Shown here: positions 5,486 through 5,487 of the stretch, one piece after another | How the letters are laid out: the number at the start of each line of letters is the position of its first letter | Numbering within the stretch: the first letter of the stretch is position 1 | NCBI GenBank assembly: GCA_036393335.1 | Contig: DASWHD010000005.1 | Span: 1-5,487 of the forward strand | Direction: 5' to 3' | Source of the DNA: DASWHD01 sp036393335 | GTDB taxonomy: Bacteria > CG2-30-53-67 > CG2-30-70-394 | DNA: 5,487 bases | Notes under the pieces: model-generated | Seen by the model: the letters and a program-made list of their open reading frames with translations, nothing else | The model's database searches: none | Told to the model about the DNA's origin: nothing | Made by a program: the position numbers and the translations under genes

Positions 5486-5487
5486 GG

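Noticed and set aside
5482..5487. CCATGG palindrome at the right edge
   Set aside because: A six-base palindrome around a start codon is expected by chance and carries no further signal.

Overview
The window is a compact, GC-rich run of six genes, all on the minus strand, and it reads as part of a respiratory nitrogen-oxide locus. In transcription order (right to left) it holds a small unidentified three-helix membrane protein, norC and norB (cytochrome c-dependent nitric oxide reductase), an octaheme cytochrome c of the hydroxylamine oxidoreductase (HAO) family, a secreted seven-bladed WD40 propeller that I read as NapL, and the start of napD, which runs off the left edge. The high GC content, Sec-type export signals, periplasmic c-type cytochromes and a Nap chaperone point to a Gram-negative denitrifier or nitrate-ammonifier, most likely within the Pseudomonadota in the broad sense. 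I cannot name a genus.

Region 5485-4493 carries the small membrane protein and NorC. NorC has one membrane anchor and one haem c, plus an unusually long stretch between them. norB (to 3045) follows with a 4-base overlap or a 2-base gap, depending on its start, and keeps every metal-ligand position of a catalytic cNOR. norQ and norD do not follow it. A 168-base gap with a GC hairpin leads to the octaheme gene (2876-1413), which has eight CXXCH motifs and a consensus ribosome binding site. A long hairpin separates it from the WD40 gene (1324-329). A 14-bp perfect inverted repeat of the 'GCCACAGAGGACAC' type then separates that gene from napD (230 to the edge).

Taken together, NapD (with NapA presumably outside the window) would serve nitrate reduction to nitrite. 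The octaheme protein could act on nitrite, NO or hydroxylamine, and NorCB would reduce NO to N2O. The WD40-napD order matches the napL-napD order known from Wolinella-type nap clusters. Joining it to an HAO-family enzyme and a cNOR recalls the proposed nitrate ammonification route through hydroxylamine in Nautilia. Whether the octaheme enzyme works as an oxidase or a reductase cannot be settled from the sequence alone.

Every intercistronic gap except norC/norB contains a GC-rich or perfect inverted repeat. None is followed by a convincing T-run, so they look more like mRNA processing or stability elements than terminators. I see no clear promoter or complete FNR/NNR-type box, so transcription may start upstream of the right edge. 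No tRNA, rRNA, CRISPR array or transposase gene is visible.
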